The notes: generated from the letters alone by a model not told the origin. A DNA stretch of 64,000 nucleotides from Cyclobacterium plantarum (GCF_011290685.1 NZ_JAANYN010000003.1:293341-357340); one strand, 5' to 3'. Shown: positions 15,789 to 25,877, counted from the stretch's first letter. Program-made: numbers and translations.

Positions 15789-18164
15789 ATGAAGAAGATT
15801 TTTATTTATTTTATTCCGGTGTTTTTGTTTGGCCTGCTTTCAGGCAGCGCCACTGCCCAAAGTGGATTGTTGCGCTATGCTGACAGGAAGCTTGCAGAGG
15901 AAAACTATTTTGAAGCTGGCCAGGGATATGCCAATGCCTATGCCAAAAACCCTTCTTTTCAGGCAGCAAAAGGTGCTGCAATGGCTTTTGATGTATTAAG
16001 AGATTATCCCAAAGCTTACAACTGGTGGGAAAAGGCGGTCACTTTTGCGGAAGCGGACGACAAGGATTGGTTACAATATATTGCTGCTGCCAACAGGGCT
16101 GGTGAAAAGGATGCTGTTTTTATGGCATTGGACTCCCTGGACGAGGAGCAGAATGGTGCCATCAGAAACCTTCAATTGGATTCTTTAAAATATTGGTATG
16201 GTTCAGAAGGAAATGCCGGGCTCAAAAGACTGGACCGGATCAACAGTTCAAGTACCGAATTTGGTTGGGTAAAGGACCAGCAGGGAAGGATATATTTTAC
16301 CTCAGACAGAGGGGGTGAATCTGACCGGGAGAAAAAAGCTTTGCGGATTGACAAGAGCTATAAATACTACAACAAATCCTCAGATTGGACAGGAAGGGAT
16401 TTTTTAAGTATTTACCGCATGGATACCGCTGGAACGGTAACTCCCTTTGAGGTTCCGGTTCCCGGGGTATTTCATGCCTCAGATCCCTACGTTTTGCAAG
16501 AGCAGGATATTATTTTTTATACAGTCACCAGGGATATCAGGCGGTCCAAAAATTATGAAGTCCACTCGGAGCTGTATTTCAGCAGGCTGGATGCGGCAGG
16601 CAAGCCCGTTGACTTTAAAGGCCTGCCAATTAATGCTCCCCTGGAATACAGTATAAAAAGTCCTTTTGTTGACGAAAGCAATAAAAGATTATACTTTTCT
16701 TCAGATATGTCAGGTGGTCATGGAGGCTTTGATTTGTACTACATGACTTATGGAGAAAATTTTGAATTTCAGGAGCCAGTTAATCTGGGACCTGTAATTA
16801 ATTCTGCCGGCAACGAAATAGATCCCTTTATTCAGGATGGAAAATTTTATTTTGCCTCGGATGGGCATCCCGGGCTTGGGGGACTGGATATTTTTACTTC
16901 CGACAGGAACAACGACACCTTTGCCGGAGTAAAAAACATGGGGTTACCTTACAATTCACCGCAGGATGACTTTGGGTTTTTCGAAACGGCAGAAAACAGG
17001 GTTTTGATTTCCTCAAACCGACCAGAAAGCAGCGGATGGGATGATATTTTTGAATTGGAATCTTTGTATAAGGATTTCCAGGCATTGGTTTTAGCTTGTG
17101 ATGGAGAAAAGGTATCAGGTGCCTTAGAGGTTTCCTTAACGGAGGGCAATGATAAAATCAACATAGGTATTGATCAAATTGGGGATGGCATGCTGGAGGC
17201 TGAAATGGCTCCCGAACAAGACCATGAAATCCAGATCAAAAAGCAGGGTTATTTTGCTATTCAGGACAAGGATTTGAGTACCAGGGGACTGGCATCAGGG
17301 AGCCTGGAGAAGACCTATCAATTGGTTCGAATCCCTTATAACACGGCTGTGTATGTGGACCTGGTCTATTACAACCTGGATGAATCTGTCATAAGGACTG
17401 ATGCTCAGGCATCCTTAGATAAAGTGGCAGAGTTGTTGAAATATTATTCCTTTTTAAATATTGTAGTTAGGTCTCATACTGATGCCAGGGCAAGTGAAGC
17501 ATACAATGAAGCACTCAGTGAGAAAAGAGCAGACGCAGTAAGGGATTATTTGGGAAAATTCGGAGTGGCCAGATCCAGGATTGAAGCAGAATGGCTGGGA
17601 GAAACTGAATTGGCCAATGATTGTGGAGATGGGAATCCCTGTCCTGAAGATCTGCACCAATTAAACAGGAGGACCGAATTGCTGCTGCTGGCATTCCCGG
17701 AAGAAGGAAGGGCTTATACCATGCCCCCTGAATTGCAAGGTGTGGATTTATGCGATATCAGCAACATTCAATTGCCTGAAGAGTTGCCTACCATTTATTT
17801 TGGTTTTGATCAGGCGGAGCTTGATGTTGCCGACATGATGGCCCTGGAAAGAGTGGCATTGATGTTGAAAAACATGATCAACAGGAGATTGGCCATAATG
17901 GGACATACAGACAACAGGGGATCAGCCGAGTACAACGAAGCCTTGTCTAAAGAGAGGGCTTTGGTAGTAAAAAATTACCTGGAAGGCAAAGGCATTGCTT
18001 CCGATCGGTTGGTGTATGAGTTTTTTGGAAAAACAAAACCGGTGAACGATTGCGATGAACAGCCCTGCAGTCCTGAGATGCACCAACTAAACCGCCGAAC
18101 GGAGCTGATCCTGCCCAGCATTCCCACGCCAAAGAAAAATTGGTCCAGGAAAGAAGGTCAGTAA
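15789..18164 (+). CDS. Envelope protein with TPR-like, PD40 and two OmpA domains
   Basis: 791 residues from the ATG at 15789. After a signal peptide (to about SATAQ, residue 24) comes a TPR-like helical region (30-135), then WD40-like PD40 blades (about 160-420, with repeated YFTSDRGG, YFSSDMSGGHGG and FASDGHPGLGG), a carboxypeptidase-regulatory-like segment, and two OmpA peptidoglycan-binding domains (about 517-635 and 666-775). Both carry the HTD...A/SEAYNEALS core and an HQLNRRTEL end. OmpA/PD40 proteins of this type stand beside PorP/SprF genes in type IX adhesin loci and probably tether the complex to the cell wall. Two OmpA domains in one chain is less common. The frame opens 12 bases earlier, inside the previous gene; the later Met starts the signal peptide. 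Confidence 0.9.
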   Translation: MKKIFIYFIPVFLFGLLSGSATAQSGLLRYADRKLAEENYFEAGQGYANAYAKNPSFQAAKGAAMAFDVLRDYPKAYNWWEKAVTFAEADDKDWLQYIAAANRAGEKDAVFMALDSLDEEQNGAIRNLQLDSLKYWYGSEGNAGLKRLDRINSSSTEFGWVKDQQGRIYFTSDRGGESDREKKALRIDKSYKYYNKSSDWTGRDFLSIYRMDTAGTVTPFEVPVPGVFHASDPYVLQEQDIIFYTVTRDIRRSKNYEVHSELYFSRLDAAGKPVDFKGLPINAPLEYSIKSPFVDESNKRLYFSSDMSGGHGGFDLYYMTYGENFEFQEPVNLGPVINSAGNEIDPFIQDGKFYFASDGHPGLGGLDIFTSDRNNDTFAGVKNMGLPYNSPQDDFGFFETAENRVLISSNRPESSGWDDIFELESLYKDFQALVLACDGEKVSGALEVSLTEGNDKINIGIDQIGDGMLEAEMAPEQDHEIQIKKQGYFAIQDKDLSTRGLASGSLEKTYQLVRIPYNTAVYVDLVYYNLDESVIRTDAQASLDKVAELLKYYSFLNIVVRSHTDARASEAYNEALSEKRADAVRDYLGKFGVARSRIEAEWLGETELANDCGDGNPCPEDLHQLNRRTELLLLAFPEEGRAYTMPPELQGVDLCDISNIQLPEELPTIYFGFDQAELDVADMMALERVALMLKNMINRRLAIMGHTDNRGSAEYNEALSKERALVVKNYLEGKGIASDRLVYEFFGKTKPVNDCDEQPCSPEMHQLNRRTELILPSIPTPKKNWSRKEGQ

Positions 18165-18173
18165 TTGATCCAT

Positions 18174-18205
18174 AAAAAAGGAGCTTTTAAAGCTCCTTTT
18201 TTTTT
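18174..18205. terminator. Rho-independent terminator ending the adhesin operon
   Basis: Arms 18174-18187 and 18189-18202 (AAAAAAGGAGCTTT and its complement) followed by further T residues, 9 bases after the OmpA-protein stop. The symmetric A/T flanks would let it work on the minus strand as well. Confidence 0.88.
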
Positions 18206-18780
18206 GAGTTTTTTTAGCCAAAAAGGTTTTCATTAATTCCAGGCAAATTTGTTGTTGTTAATACCACTGAAAGAGTTCTGAATCCCATTTTTTCCAACTG
18301 CTAAAGCTTTTATACCTGTAACCTGTTTGGGTTTGTTTTTCACTTTTTTTAAAGCCCTCAACTACTTTTGATTTTTTTGCAGCCCTTTGCATTAAATACG
18401 AAGTTCGTTAATTTAACCATTTTCCCCATTTTAAGGACTTACACATCTTTTAACCTGTACTGAAAGATGCATTTATATTCTTCATGTAAGTATCGGTAGT
18501 GCTGAAGAAAATCAGTTAACAGATTATGGTTCACAGCTTTTACCCCCTACGAGCTGTTTCGTTTCCAGAACGTCTGGTCTTTTTTGTTAGTCCAAACCTT
18601 CCTGTTTTCCGGGTCAGGCTAAAGCAGAACTTAATACCAATCCCGAATTATCAAATTTGATTTGGAAATCATCAACCAGAAAAGTAAAGAGCGACAGTCT
18701 TGACAGACTCAGTGATTGTCAAAGAATTTGAATGAATGGGGAATGCTTTTTGAACGACTGATAAAGTTTAAATAGTTTTA
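18206..18780. other. Intergenic region, possible decayed minus-strand gene
   Basis: No convincing gene. On the minus strand there are short open stretches with protein-like composition in changing frames: 18534-18439 (GTG start, 31 codons), 18392-18258 (ATG start, 44 codons), and a third frame closing at 18233. They run toward a terminator that would also serve the minus strand. This could be the remains of a small gene or chance. An imperfect 23-base palindrome with TTGACA/TGTCAA ends is near 18697-18719. Confidence 0.3.
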
Positions 18781-19229
18781 TAAAAAATTTGATAGATGAA
18801 AGAATTGATAGTAAAAAACACAATGAGTTTTGGATAAGGAATAAAATTACAGTTAAAGTAAAAGATTAGAAATAAGAAATGGATTATATTTATAATTAAG
18901 AACACAATAAAAAAAAGGCTATTGTAGTTTAAAAAATACCCTAATAATAAGTTTAAAGATGAAAATTAATAAAAAGAGGTAAAAAAAATAACCTAAAAAA
19001 TTATAAATAGATCCATTTTGGAATAAATAGGCCCAATAAATATCCACTATAAAGTAAATATTAAAAAAAATCTATAAAAATAAAAATTAAATAAAATAAG
19101 TTTTAAATTAAATAATAAGTAAAAAAAAATAGGTTAAAATTAAATAAAATAATATAAAATTGTATATAAAAGCTATACTATAACAAATAATTACCTTTTA
19201 GTTTAAAAAAATAATAGATGGTTTATTTT
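18781..19229. other. A-rich, C-poor low-complexity tract upstream of the SusC gene
   Basis: About 450 bases of strongly A-biased + strand sequence. For example, 19081-19140 holds 38 A, 18 T, 4 G and no C. The 17-base direct repeat AAAATTAAATAAAATAA occurs at 19083-19099 and again at 19136-19152. It codes for nothing credible and ends right at a candidate SusC promoter, so it may act as curved or UP-element-like DNA. That role is inference. Confidence 0.5.
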
Positions 19230-19257
19230 TTTGTTTTCTTTCCTGCGTATATCTTTG
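19230..19257 (+). promoter_or_regulatory. Candidate Bacteroidota promoter for the SusC/amidase operon
   Basis: TTTG (19230-19233), 16-base spacer, TATCTTTG (19250-19257) match the Bacteroidota -33/-7 pattern TTTG and TAnnTTTG, the spacing being slightly short. Transcription would start near 19264, leaving a leader of about 209 bases before the SusC ATG at 19473. Confidence 0.5.
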
Positions 19258-19472
19258 ATCAAGAAGGACTTAGCAGCTGTCGAAATTTAAAGATTTAATT
19301 TGACTCAGACATTATAGTATTATTGTTTTTGTAGTCTGATTATATCGCCTTCTTATCGCCCAATTTTAGCCCCCCCAGAGTAATCTGTTCAAGCTTGAAC
19401 GCAGGATTTCCTGTGGTACTTCCGGTATATTCCGAAAGTGCAGTTTTATCACACATTAACCACTAACAAATT

Positions 19473-22400
19473 ATGAAAAATTTTACTAACTCAAAGGAAC
19501 GACGTTCCTGGGGAATAAGACCATTTATGGGGATGGTCGTTCTCATCGCCTGTTTCGCATTTCATTCGCTTCATGCGCAGGACAAGACTGTAACTGGAAA
19601 AGTTATTGACGAAAATGAAGAATCCATTCCGGGTGCCAGTGTGCTGGTCAAGGGTACAACAAAAGGTGTCGCTACAGACATCAATGGTGAATTCTCTTTG
19701 AATTTATCGGAATCAGAAAATGAATTGGAGGTATCCTTTATTGGCTACGATCAAAAGGTAGTCAAAGTAGGGAACCAAAGCAACCTGACAGTATCTTTAT
19801 CCTCTGAAGAAACGGCTTTATCCGAGGTGGTGGTTACCGCCTTGGGTGTAAAGCGAGATGAACGGGCGTTAGGATACACCGTTCAGCAAGTGGACACCAG
19901 AGGCCTGGATGAGGCCAAAGAGACCAACATCGTAAACTCCCTTACGGGAAAAATTGCGGGCGTCCAAATTTCCAATTCTTCGGGAAACATAGGGGGTTCA
20001 TCCCGTATCACCATCAGGGGAATTAACTCTATTTCTGGTAATAACCAACCATTATTTGTGGTGGATGGTACTCCTATTGACAACTCCAATTACAATTCTG
20101 ACGATCAGGTTTCTGGAAATGGGGGTAGAGATTATGGCAATGCCGCTCAAGACATTAACCCTGATGATATAGCGTCTATTTCAGTCCTCAAAGGACCCAG
20201 TGCATCGGCTCTATATGGATCCAGAGCCTCTAATGGTGTTATTTTGATCACTACAAAATCTGGTGAAAACACGAAAGGAATAGGTGTTAGTGTCAATTCA
20301 TCCACCATGTTTAGCAACGTATTTTTGTTGCCAGAAATGCAGAATGAGTATGGGGGTGGTTTTGCCCTCACCTTCGATGAGGCGGTAGATCCACTGGATG
20401 GCCAGACGTATAAGGTGGTCAACACCAATGCGAATAACAGCTGGGGACCCAGGTTTGATGGTACTTTGGTAAGGCATTGGGACAGCATGTACCCGGGAGA
20501 ACCCAATTATGGGGAAGTACGCCCATGGGTGGCAACACCCAATAACGTTAGGGACTTCTTCGAAACCGGGGTGACCCTTTCAAACAATGTTTCCATTAGC
20601 GGTGGGGATGATAAGAGCTCTTTCAGGCTTTCTTACACCAATTTGGACCAGACCGGGACTATGCCCAATAGTTCGCTGAACCGAAACACCATTGCTGTAA
20701 GTGCCAATACACAGCTTTCTGATAAGTTTTCAGCGGGTGCTAAAATCAACTACATTCGGACGGAGGCTATAGGAAGACCAGCAACGGGAGATTGGTCTCC
20801 GGAGCGGCCGGTAAATGTGTTGACTTACTGGTATGCCTGGACACAGCGGCAGATTGATCCTGCAAGAATGAGAGATTATAAATCAGACAGGTATTACCAC
20901 ATGACCTGGAATACCCAGGGTTTGGGACGTCATTTGGAACAAAGTTATAACAACAATCCATACTTCACCCTGTATGAAAGTTATAATAATGATTTGAAAG
21001 ACAGGGTTTTTGGTAATATCAATATTTCTTACCAGATCCTGCCGGAATTATCTTTGACGCTATATGCCAGGACAGATTTTTATAATGATGTAAGAGAGGA
21101 CAGGGCCTCAATAGGGGGTTATCTTCAAAACGCTTACGAAAAAGACCTCTACAATTTTAGAGAAGATAACCTGGAATTGCTGGGTCAGTACAATACAGAA
21201 TTTGGGGATGATTTTAGTTTGGGGGTTACTTTCGGTGGAAACATTCGGAAAAATACCTTTAAAAATAACTATACAAGAACCCAGGGTGGTTTAAGTGTGC
21301 CAAATTTTTACAATTTGATGGCATCCCTTCAGCGTCCTGAGATAAGAGACTTTACTTCTGAAAGGGAAGTTCACAGTATCTACGCCAGTGGAAACATTGG
21401 GTATAAAGACTACCTCTTTTTCGAGGCTTCTTTGCGAAATGACTGGTCTTCCACTTTGCCTGTGAATAACAATTCTTATTTGTATCCAGCAGTATCCAGC
21501 AGTTTTGTTTTTTCCAATTTGATGACCGGTGCTGATTTCTTCTCATTTGGAAAAATGAGAATTGGTTGGGCACAGGTGGGAAATGATACTGATCCGTATC
21601 GTTTGATCAATACCTATGCTAATGGAGATCCCTATGGAAACACCTCTGTATTTACTGTAGATGATGTTTTGAAAAACAGTAACCTGAAACCCGAGATTGT
21701 TTCCAATCTGGAGGCTGGTCTGGATTTGAGGTTTTTGGAAAACAGAATCGGTTTGGATTTTACCGTATATAAAGTAAATACTTTTGATCAAATTTTAGCA
21801 CTTCCGGTCTCCTCTACCACAGGTTTTCAATCTCTTATAGTCAATGCGGGAGAAATGGAGAATAAAGGCATTGAAGTCATGCTTAGCGGTACTCCGGTAG
21901 AAACAAGTAATTTTTCCTGGGACGTTAATTTTAATATTGCCAGGAATAGGAATAAGGTGCTGGAACTGGCCGAGGGGCAGGACAATTTTGAACTTGGATC
22001 AAGGGAAACAAATTCGATCAATGCAACCGTAGGACAGCCCTACGGCACCATTATCACGCCAAATGTAATCTACCATGAAGAGACTGGTAAACCAATTGTC
22101 GGAAGTAATGGGTTTTATTTGCGTAACCCTGGTGAAGTAGTAGGAAATATTATGCCTGATTTAACGGGCGGACTATCCAATACCTTTACCTACCGGGGAA
22201 TTAGTTTAAGTGCTTTGATTGATTTTCAGTCTGGAGGGAGCTTTTGGTCAGAAACCGTACAAAATGGCATAGCTAATGGGCAGTTTATTGAATCTGTGGG
22301 CGACAATGACAGAGGGGTTCCCATGAGAAACCCCGTTGCCGAAGGAGGAGGAATCAGAGGAGATGCCGTTTTTGAAAATGGAGAACCTAATACGGTTTAT

Positions 22401-22706
22401 TTAGAAGCACAGAATTATTTAAAGCAATATTATAATTTGGATGGATTGCATGTTTACGATGCCTCCTACATCAAGTTACGTGAGATCAGGCTGGGTTACA
22501 GCCTACCTGCCAGAATGTTAAGCAATTTATTTGTTAGAGGAGTCAGACTTTCTGTTTTTTCCAGGAACGTGGCATTGCTCCACAGTAATGTGCCTCATAT
22601 TGATCCCTCAGAAATTGCTTATGGGTCAAGTAATGTTCAAGGATTAGAAGGTGCTTCTCTGCCTGCGCCAAGGGTGGTTGGTTTTAATATCAACCTCAAG
22701 CTGTAA
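19473..22706 (+). CDS. SusC/RagA-family TonB-dependent outer-membrane transporter (amidase locus)
   Basis: 1077 residues. Signal peptide (to HAQ, residue 36), carboxypeptidase-regulatory-like beta domain (about 40-112), SEVVVTALG linker (117-125), plug domain with the SusC signature ITIRGINSISGNNQPLFVVD (the run begins near residue 185) and VLKGPSASALYGSRASNGVI, then a 22-strand barrel ending VGFNINLKL. SusC proteins import substrates held by their SusD partner, powered by TonB. Here the partner follows after 77 bases and seven amide-hydrolase-type genes come next on the same strand, so the cargo is probably an amide- or peptide-like compound instead of a glycan. No sigma or anti-sigma gene is adjacent. 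The substrate is inferred from context only. Confidence 0.95.
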   Translation: MKNFTNSKERRSWGIRPFMGMVVLIACFAFHSLHAQDKTVTGKVIDENEESIPGASVLVKGTTKGVATDINGEFSLNLSESENELEVSFIGYDQKVVKVGNQSNLTVSLSSEETALSEVVVTALGVKRDERALGYTVQQVDTRGLDEAKETNIVNSLTGKIAGVQISNSSGNIGGSSRITIRGINSISGNNQPLFVVDGTPIDNSNYNSDDQVSGNGGRDYGNAAQDINPDDIASISVLKGPSASALYGSRASNGVILITTKSGENTKGIGVSVNSSTMFSNVFLLPEMQNEYGGGFALTFDEAVDPLDGQTYKVVNTNANNSWGPRFDGTLVRHWDSMYPGEPNYGEVRPWVATPNNVRDFFETGVTLSNNVSISGGDDKSSFRLSYTNLDQTGTMPNSSLNRNTIAVSANTQLSDKFSAGAKINYIRTEAIGRPATGDWSPERPVNVLTYWYAWTQRQIDPARMRDYKSDRYYHMTWNTQGLGRHLEQSYNNNPYFTLYESYNNDLKDRVFGNINISYQILPELSLTLYARTDFYNDVREDRASIGGYLQNAYEKDLYNFREDNLELLGQYNTEFGDDFSLGVTFGGNIRKNTFKNNYTRTQGGLSVPNFYNLMASLQRPEIRDFTSEREVHSIYASGNIGYKDYLFFEASLRNDWSSTLPVNNNSYLYPAVSSSFVFSNLMTGADFFSFGKMRIGWAQVGNDTDPYRLINTYANGDPYGNTSVFTVDDVLKNSNLKPEIVSNLEAGLDLRFLENRIGLDFTVYKVNTFDQILALPVSSTTGFQSLIVNAGEMENKGIEVMLSGTPVETSNFSWDVNFNIARNRNKVLELAEGQDNFELGSRETNSINATVGQPYGTIITPNVIYHEETGKPIVGSNGFYLRNPGEVVGNIMPDLTGGLSNTFTYRGISLSALIDFQSGGSFWSETVQNGIANGQFIESVGDNDRGVPMRNPVAEGGGIRGDAVFENGEPNTVYLEAQNYLKQYYNLDGLHVYDASYIKLREIRLGYSLPARMLSNLFVRGVRLSVFSRNVALLHSNVPHIDPSEIAYGSSNVQGLEGASLPAPRVVGFNINLKL

Positions 22707-22783
22707 AATCCATAGTAAATATTACACAGTGATTGAGGCTAAAATCTCTTACAACTAATGTTTAAAATCAAAGAGTTATCAAA

Positions 22784-24265
22784 ATGAAAAATAACATAAA
22801 TAAAAGTTTGATTATGCTGGCAACAGGCTTTTTGCTTCTCTTGTCGGCTTGTACGGAAGGCTTTGAAGATTTAAATATTGATCCAAATCAGCCTTTGGAA
22901 GTGCCAACTTCAAGTCTATTGACTGGTGCACAACGGGAGTTGGTTGCAAATATATTCGGGAATCATAGTCAGCTTGATGGAATTGGTCTACCGGGTATGA
23001 TTTACGCTCAGCAAATGGCTAGTTTGAGGGGTGGGGCCACCGATACATATGCGACCGTAGAGGCAGATTTTTCCGCTTTTTACACCAGTGGACTCAGGGA
23101 TTTGGAGGAAATCATTCTTCTGAACACCAATCCGGAAACCATGGTCAATGCAGCCCTTTCAGGACCAAATCAAAATCAAATTGCTGTAGCCCGAATTCTT
23201 AAAGCATGGGCCTATCAAAATATAACGGATGTATGGGGGGATATTCCCTATGAAGAGGCACTCCAGGGGAATAATTTTCCGCTTCCTGCCTACACTACCC
23301 AGGAGTTCATTTATATGGATTTGCTCAAGGAACTTTCTGAAGCAGCTGAAATGATTGATATTGCAGGGGGGGGTATAGCCGGAGATATCATTTTTGATGG
23401 TAACATGGACAAATGGTACAGGTTTGCGAATAGCCTGAGGATGAGGGTTGCCCTTCGCTTGTCCAATGTCGCCCCGGAAGTAGCTGAAAATCACATTTCC
23501 GAAGCGTTTACAGCAGGACCAATGGTTTCGGTAGACGACAATGCTTACTACAAATTTTTAGAATCCCAGCCAAACAACAATCCATGGTTTTTCCGATTTG
23601 AATTAAGTGTCCCCAACTACGGTGTAGGTAGCACTTTGGTGGATATGCTCAAATCATTAAATGATCCAAGGCTTGAAAAGTATGCAGATGTTGCTTTCAA
23701 TCAGGATTTGGGAGGAGGATATATCGGGCAGCCTGTGGGGCTTGACGTAGCTTCTGGAAGTGCTATAAGTGACTTTGCAGTATCCTGGCCAAATGCTGAA
23801 AATATCCTACAACCCACCTCAACTTTTACCATCATGTCTTATGCCGAGGTAAATTTCATTTTGGCTGAAGCGGCTGAAAGGGGTTGGATTTCTGGCAATG
23901 CCTCGGATTATTACAATTCGGCAATTTCGGCTTCTATGGAACAATGGGGTATTTCGGATCCCTCAGCTATAGAAAGTTATTTGTCTCAGGATGATGTAAG
24001 GTATGACAGTACAGATCCATTCAAGTCAATTGGAAATCAGAAGTGGATATCTCTTTACATGCAGGGTGTGCAGTCCTGGAGTGAATGGCGCAGATTACAA
24101 TATCCAGAGCTGGATGTTGCTAAAGATGCAGTCATTGAGGCGATCCCGAGACGAAGGGGCTATCCGCCAAGTGAAATCAATTTGAATAAATCAAACTATG
24201 AGGAGGCCCTGGCCAGACAAGGTTCGGATGATCTGCTAACCAGGGTATGGTGGGACAGACAATAA
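22784..24265 (+). CDS. SusD/RagB-family substrate-binding lipoprotein (amidase locus)
   Basis: 493 residues with a lipoprotein signal (lipobox LSAC, Cys 23) and the SusD opening CTEGFEDLNIDPNQP, as in the SusD-like-2 subgroup. Typical features are the helical tetratricopeptide-like core with AWAYQNITDVWGDIPYEEAL (the run begins near residue 141) and the C-terminal YPPSEINLNKSNYEEALAR segment. The protein would cap the SusC barrel and bind the substrate at the cell surface. It lies between the SusC gene and the first amidase gene, 27 bases before the latter, with no terminator visible. Confidence 0.94.
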   Translation: MKNNINKSLIMLATGFLLLLSACTEGFEDLNIDPNQPLEVPTSSLLTGAQRELVANIFGNHSQLDGIGLPGMIYAQQMASLRGGATDTYATVEADFSAFYTSGLRDLEEIILLNTNPETMVNAALSGPNQNQIAVARILKAWAYQNITDVWGDIPYEEALQGNNFPLPAYTTQEFIYMDLLKELSEAAEMIDIAGGGIAGDIIFDGNMDKWYRFANSLRMRVALRLSNVAPEVAENHISEAFTAGPMVSVDDNAYYKFLESQPNNNPWFFRFELSVPNYGVGSTLVDMLKSLNDPRLEKYADVAFNQDLGGGYIGQPVGLDVASGSAISDFAVSWPNAENILQPTSTFTIMSYAEVNFILAEAAERGWISGNASDYYNSAISASMEQWGISDPSAIESYLSQDDVRYDSTDPFKSIGNQKWISLYMQGVQSWSEWRRLQYPELDVAKDAVIEAIPRRRGYPPSEINLNKSNYEEALARQGSDDLLTRVWWDRQ

Positions 24266-24292
24266 AGAACATTTGAACTAAAAAATAGTGTT

Positions 24293-25840
24293 ATGATTTT
24301 CAAAAAGAAAAATAGCAGAAGAGATTTCATAAGTTCATCTTTCATGTTGTTTGGTAAGGGGGGGCTTGGCCTGATGGCTCCCCCTGTTTTTAGCGCAGCC
24401 AACAGCATCAATTCCTCCCATTTCTATCAATCCAAATACCATTCACAAGACGTTAAGTCTGCCTCTGTTGTGCAGATGGCGCAAATGATCAGGGATAAAG
24501 AAATTTCCTCCGTGGAATTGGTTAACATCATGTACAGTCGGATAGAGGAGGTAAATCCCCAGATCAACGCAGTGGTTTTGACTTGTAAAGAAAGGGCCCT
24601 TATGGAAGCTCAAAAGGCTGATGAGATGCTGGGGAAAGGTGATTTGATGGGCGCTCTACATGGAGTACCCATGACCATCAAGGACTCTCTGGATACAGCG
24701 GGAGTACTCAGTACAGGGGGTACTTTGGGCCGAAAAGATCATATCCCTTCGCAAGATGCCACCATAGTGGCCAGACTTCGTTCTCAGGGAGCCATTCTTT
24801 TGGGTAAAACCAACACTCCAGAATTTACCTTGTCAGGTACTACCGCTAATTTGATATATGGTATGACAAGCAATCCATATAAAGAAGGGTATAGTCCCGG
24901 AGGAAGCAGTGGTGGGGCAGCCGCTATTGTTGCCACTGGTGGTTCACCATTTGATATTGGGTCAGATTTTGGCGGGAGCATCAGAGGACCAGCTCATTTC
25001 AATGGTATTGCCGGAATGAAACCTACTACCGGATTGGTACCGCGTACCGGCCATATTGTTGATTACGGAGGACTATTTGATGCCTATCAGGTACTTGGGC
25101 CTATGGCCAGATATGTGGAGGACTTGAAACTCATCCTTCCAATCATCATGGGACCGGATCAAATAGATGCAGCCATTCACCCGGTTCCCTGGACAGATCC
25201 TGACACCGTCCAAATAAAAGATTTGAAATATGCCTGGTTTGTGGCGCATGGAAGCACGAAGGATTGCTCAATGGAAACTGTAGCAGCCATTACCCGAGCT
25301 GTGGCATCCTTGGAAACTGCTGGTATTCAAGTTAAAGAAGATGCACCGATTAAGGATTTCCAGGAAGCTGAAGAAGTTCGTTATCAGCTATCTAGTGCTG
25401 ATGGCAGAGCTTGGGTCGGTAGGCTCACAGAAAAATATGGAACCAAACAAACGCATCCCCTTCTGAGGTTGCCTGATCCATCGACTGCTATTCCTTCAGT
25501 CGATTTTACCGAGATGGTGGAAAAATTAGATGCTTGCAGAAGTAAGTTATTACAATGGATGCATAACTATGACATTGTCATTTGTCCTGTCCATTTTGAT
25601 GGTGCAGCGCCAAATCCTACGGTGTTCGAAAGATCCTCAAGGTCTGCGGATGACTATGGATACATGGGAATTTTTAATCTCACGGGTTGGCCTGCTGCAG
25701 TTGTAAGAGCAGGAACGAGTAAAGAAGGTTTGCCAATAGGCGTTCAGATAGTGGGACAGCCTTTTCAGGATCACAAGGTATTGGCCGTTGCCCAGTTTTT
25801 GGAAAAAGAGCTGGGAGGCTGGCAGGCACCTCCAATTTAA
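24293..25840 (+). CDS. Tat-exported amidase-signature enzyme, subtype A (first copy)
   Basis: 515 residues. A twin-arginine signal (NSRRDFI, residues 7-13) predicts export folded to the periplasm. The amidase-signature triad is visible: K130 (MTIKDS), cis-Ser S205 (GGSSGG) and nucleophile S229 (GGSIR), with the same 24-residue Ser-Ser spacing as in fatty-acid amide hydrolase. This family hydrolyses carboxamides to acid plus ammonia or amine. It shares an S-A-D-G motif in the C-terminal half and the GPDQ-x-D-A linker with the third amidase of the locus, which marks subtype A. Context: first enzyme after SusC/SusD. Substrate unknown; GatA-type transamidation is unlikely given the export signal. 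Confidence 0.9.
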   Translation: MIFKKKNSRRDFISSSFMLFGKGGLGLMAPPVFSAANSINSSHFYQSKYHSQDVKSASVVQMAQMIRDKEISSVELVNIMYSRIEEVNPQINAVVLTCKERALMEAQKADEMLGKGDLMGALHGVPMTIKDSLDTAGVLSTGGTLGRKDHIPSQDATIVARLRSQGAILLGKTNTPEFTLSGTTANLIYGMTSNPYKEGYSPGGSSGGAAAIVATGGSPFDIGSDFGGSIRGPAHFNGIAGMKPTTGLVPRTGHIVDYGGLFDAYQVLGPMARYVEDLKLILPIIMGPDQIDAAIHPVPWTDPDTVQIKDLKYAWFVAHGSTKDCSMETVAAITRAVASLETAGIQVKEDAPIKDFQEAEEVRYQLSSADGRAWVGRLTEKYGTKQTHPLLRLPDPSTAIPSVDFTEMVEKLDACRSKLLQWMHNYDIVICPVHFDGAAPNPTVFERSSRSADDYGYMGIFNLTGWPAAVVRAGTSKEGLPIGVQIVGQPFQDHKVLAVAQFLEKELGGWQAPPI

Positions 25841-25877
25841 TCTTGATATGATAATTGACCACTTAACAACTAAATAA

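Noticed and set aside
17324-17335. GGTTCGAATCCC, a tRNA T-arm-like sequence
   Set aside because: It lies inside the OmpA-protein gene in frame and has no acceptor, D or anticodon stem around it.
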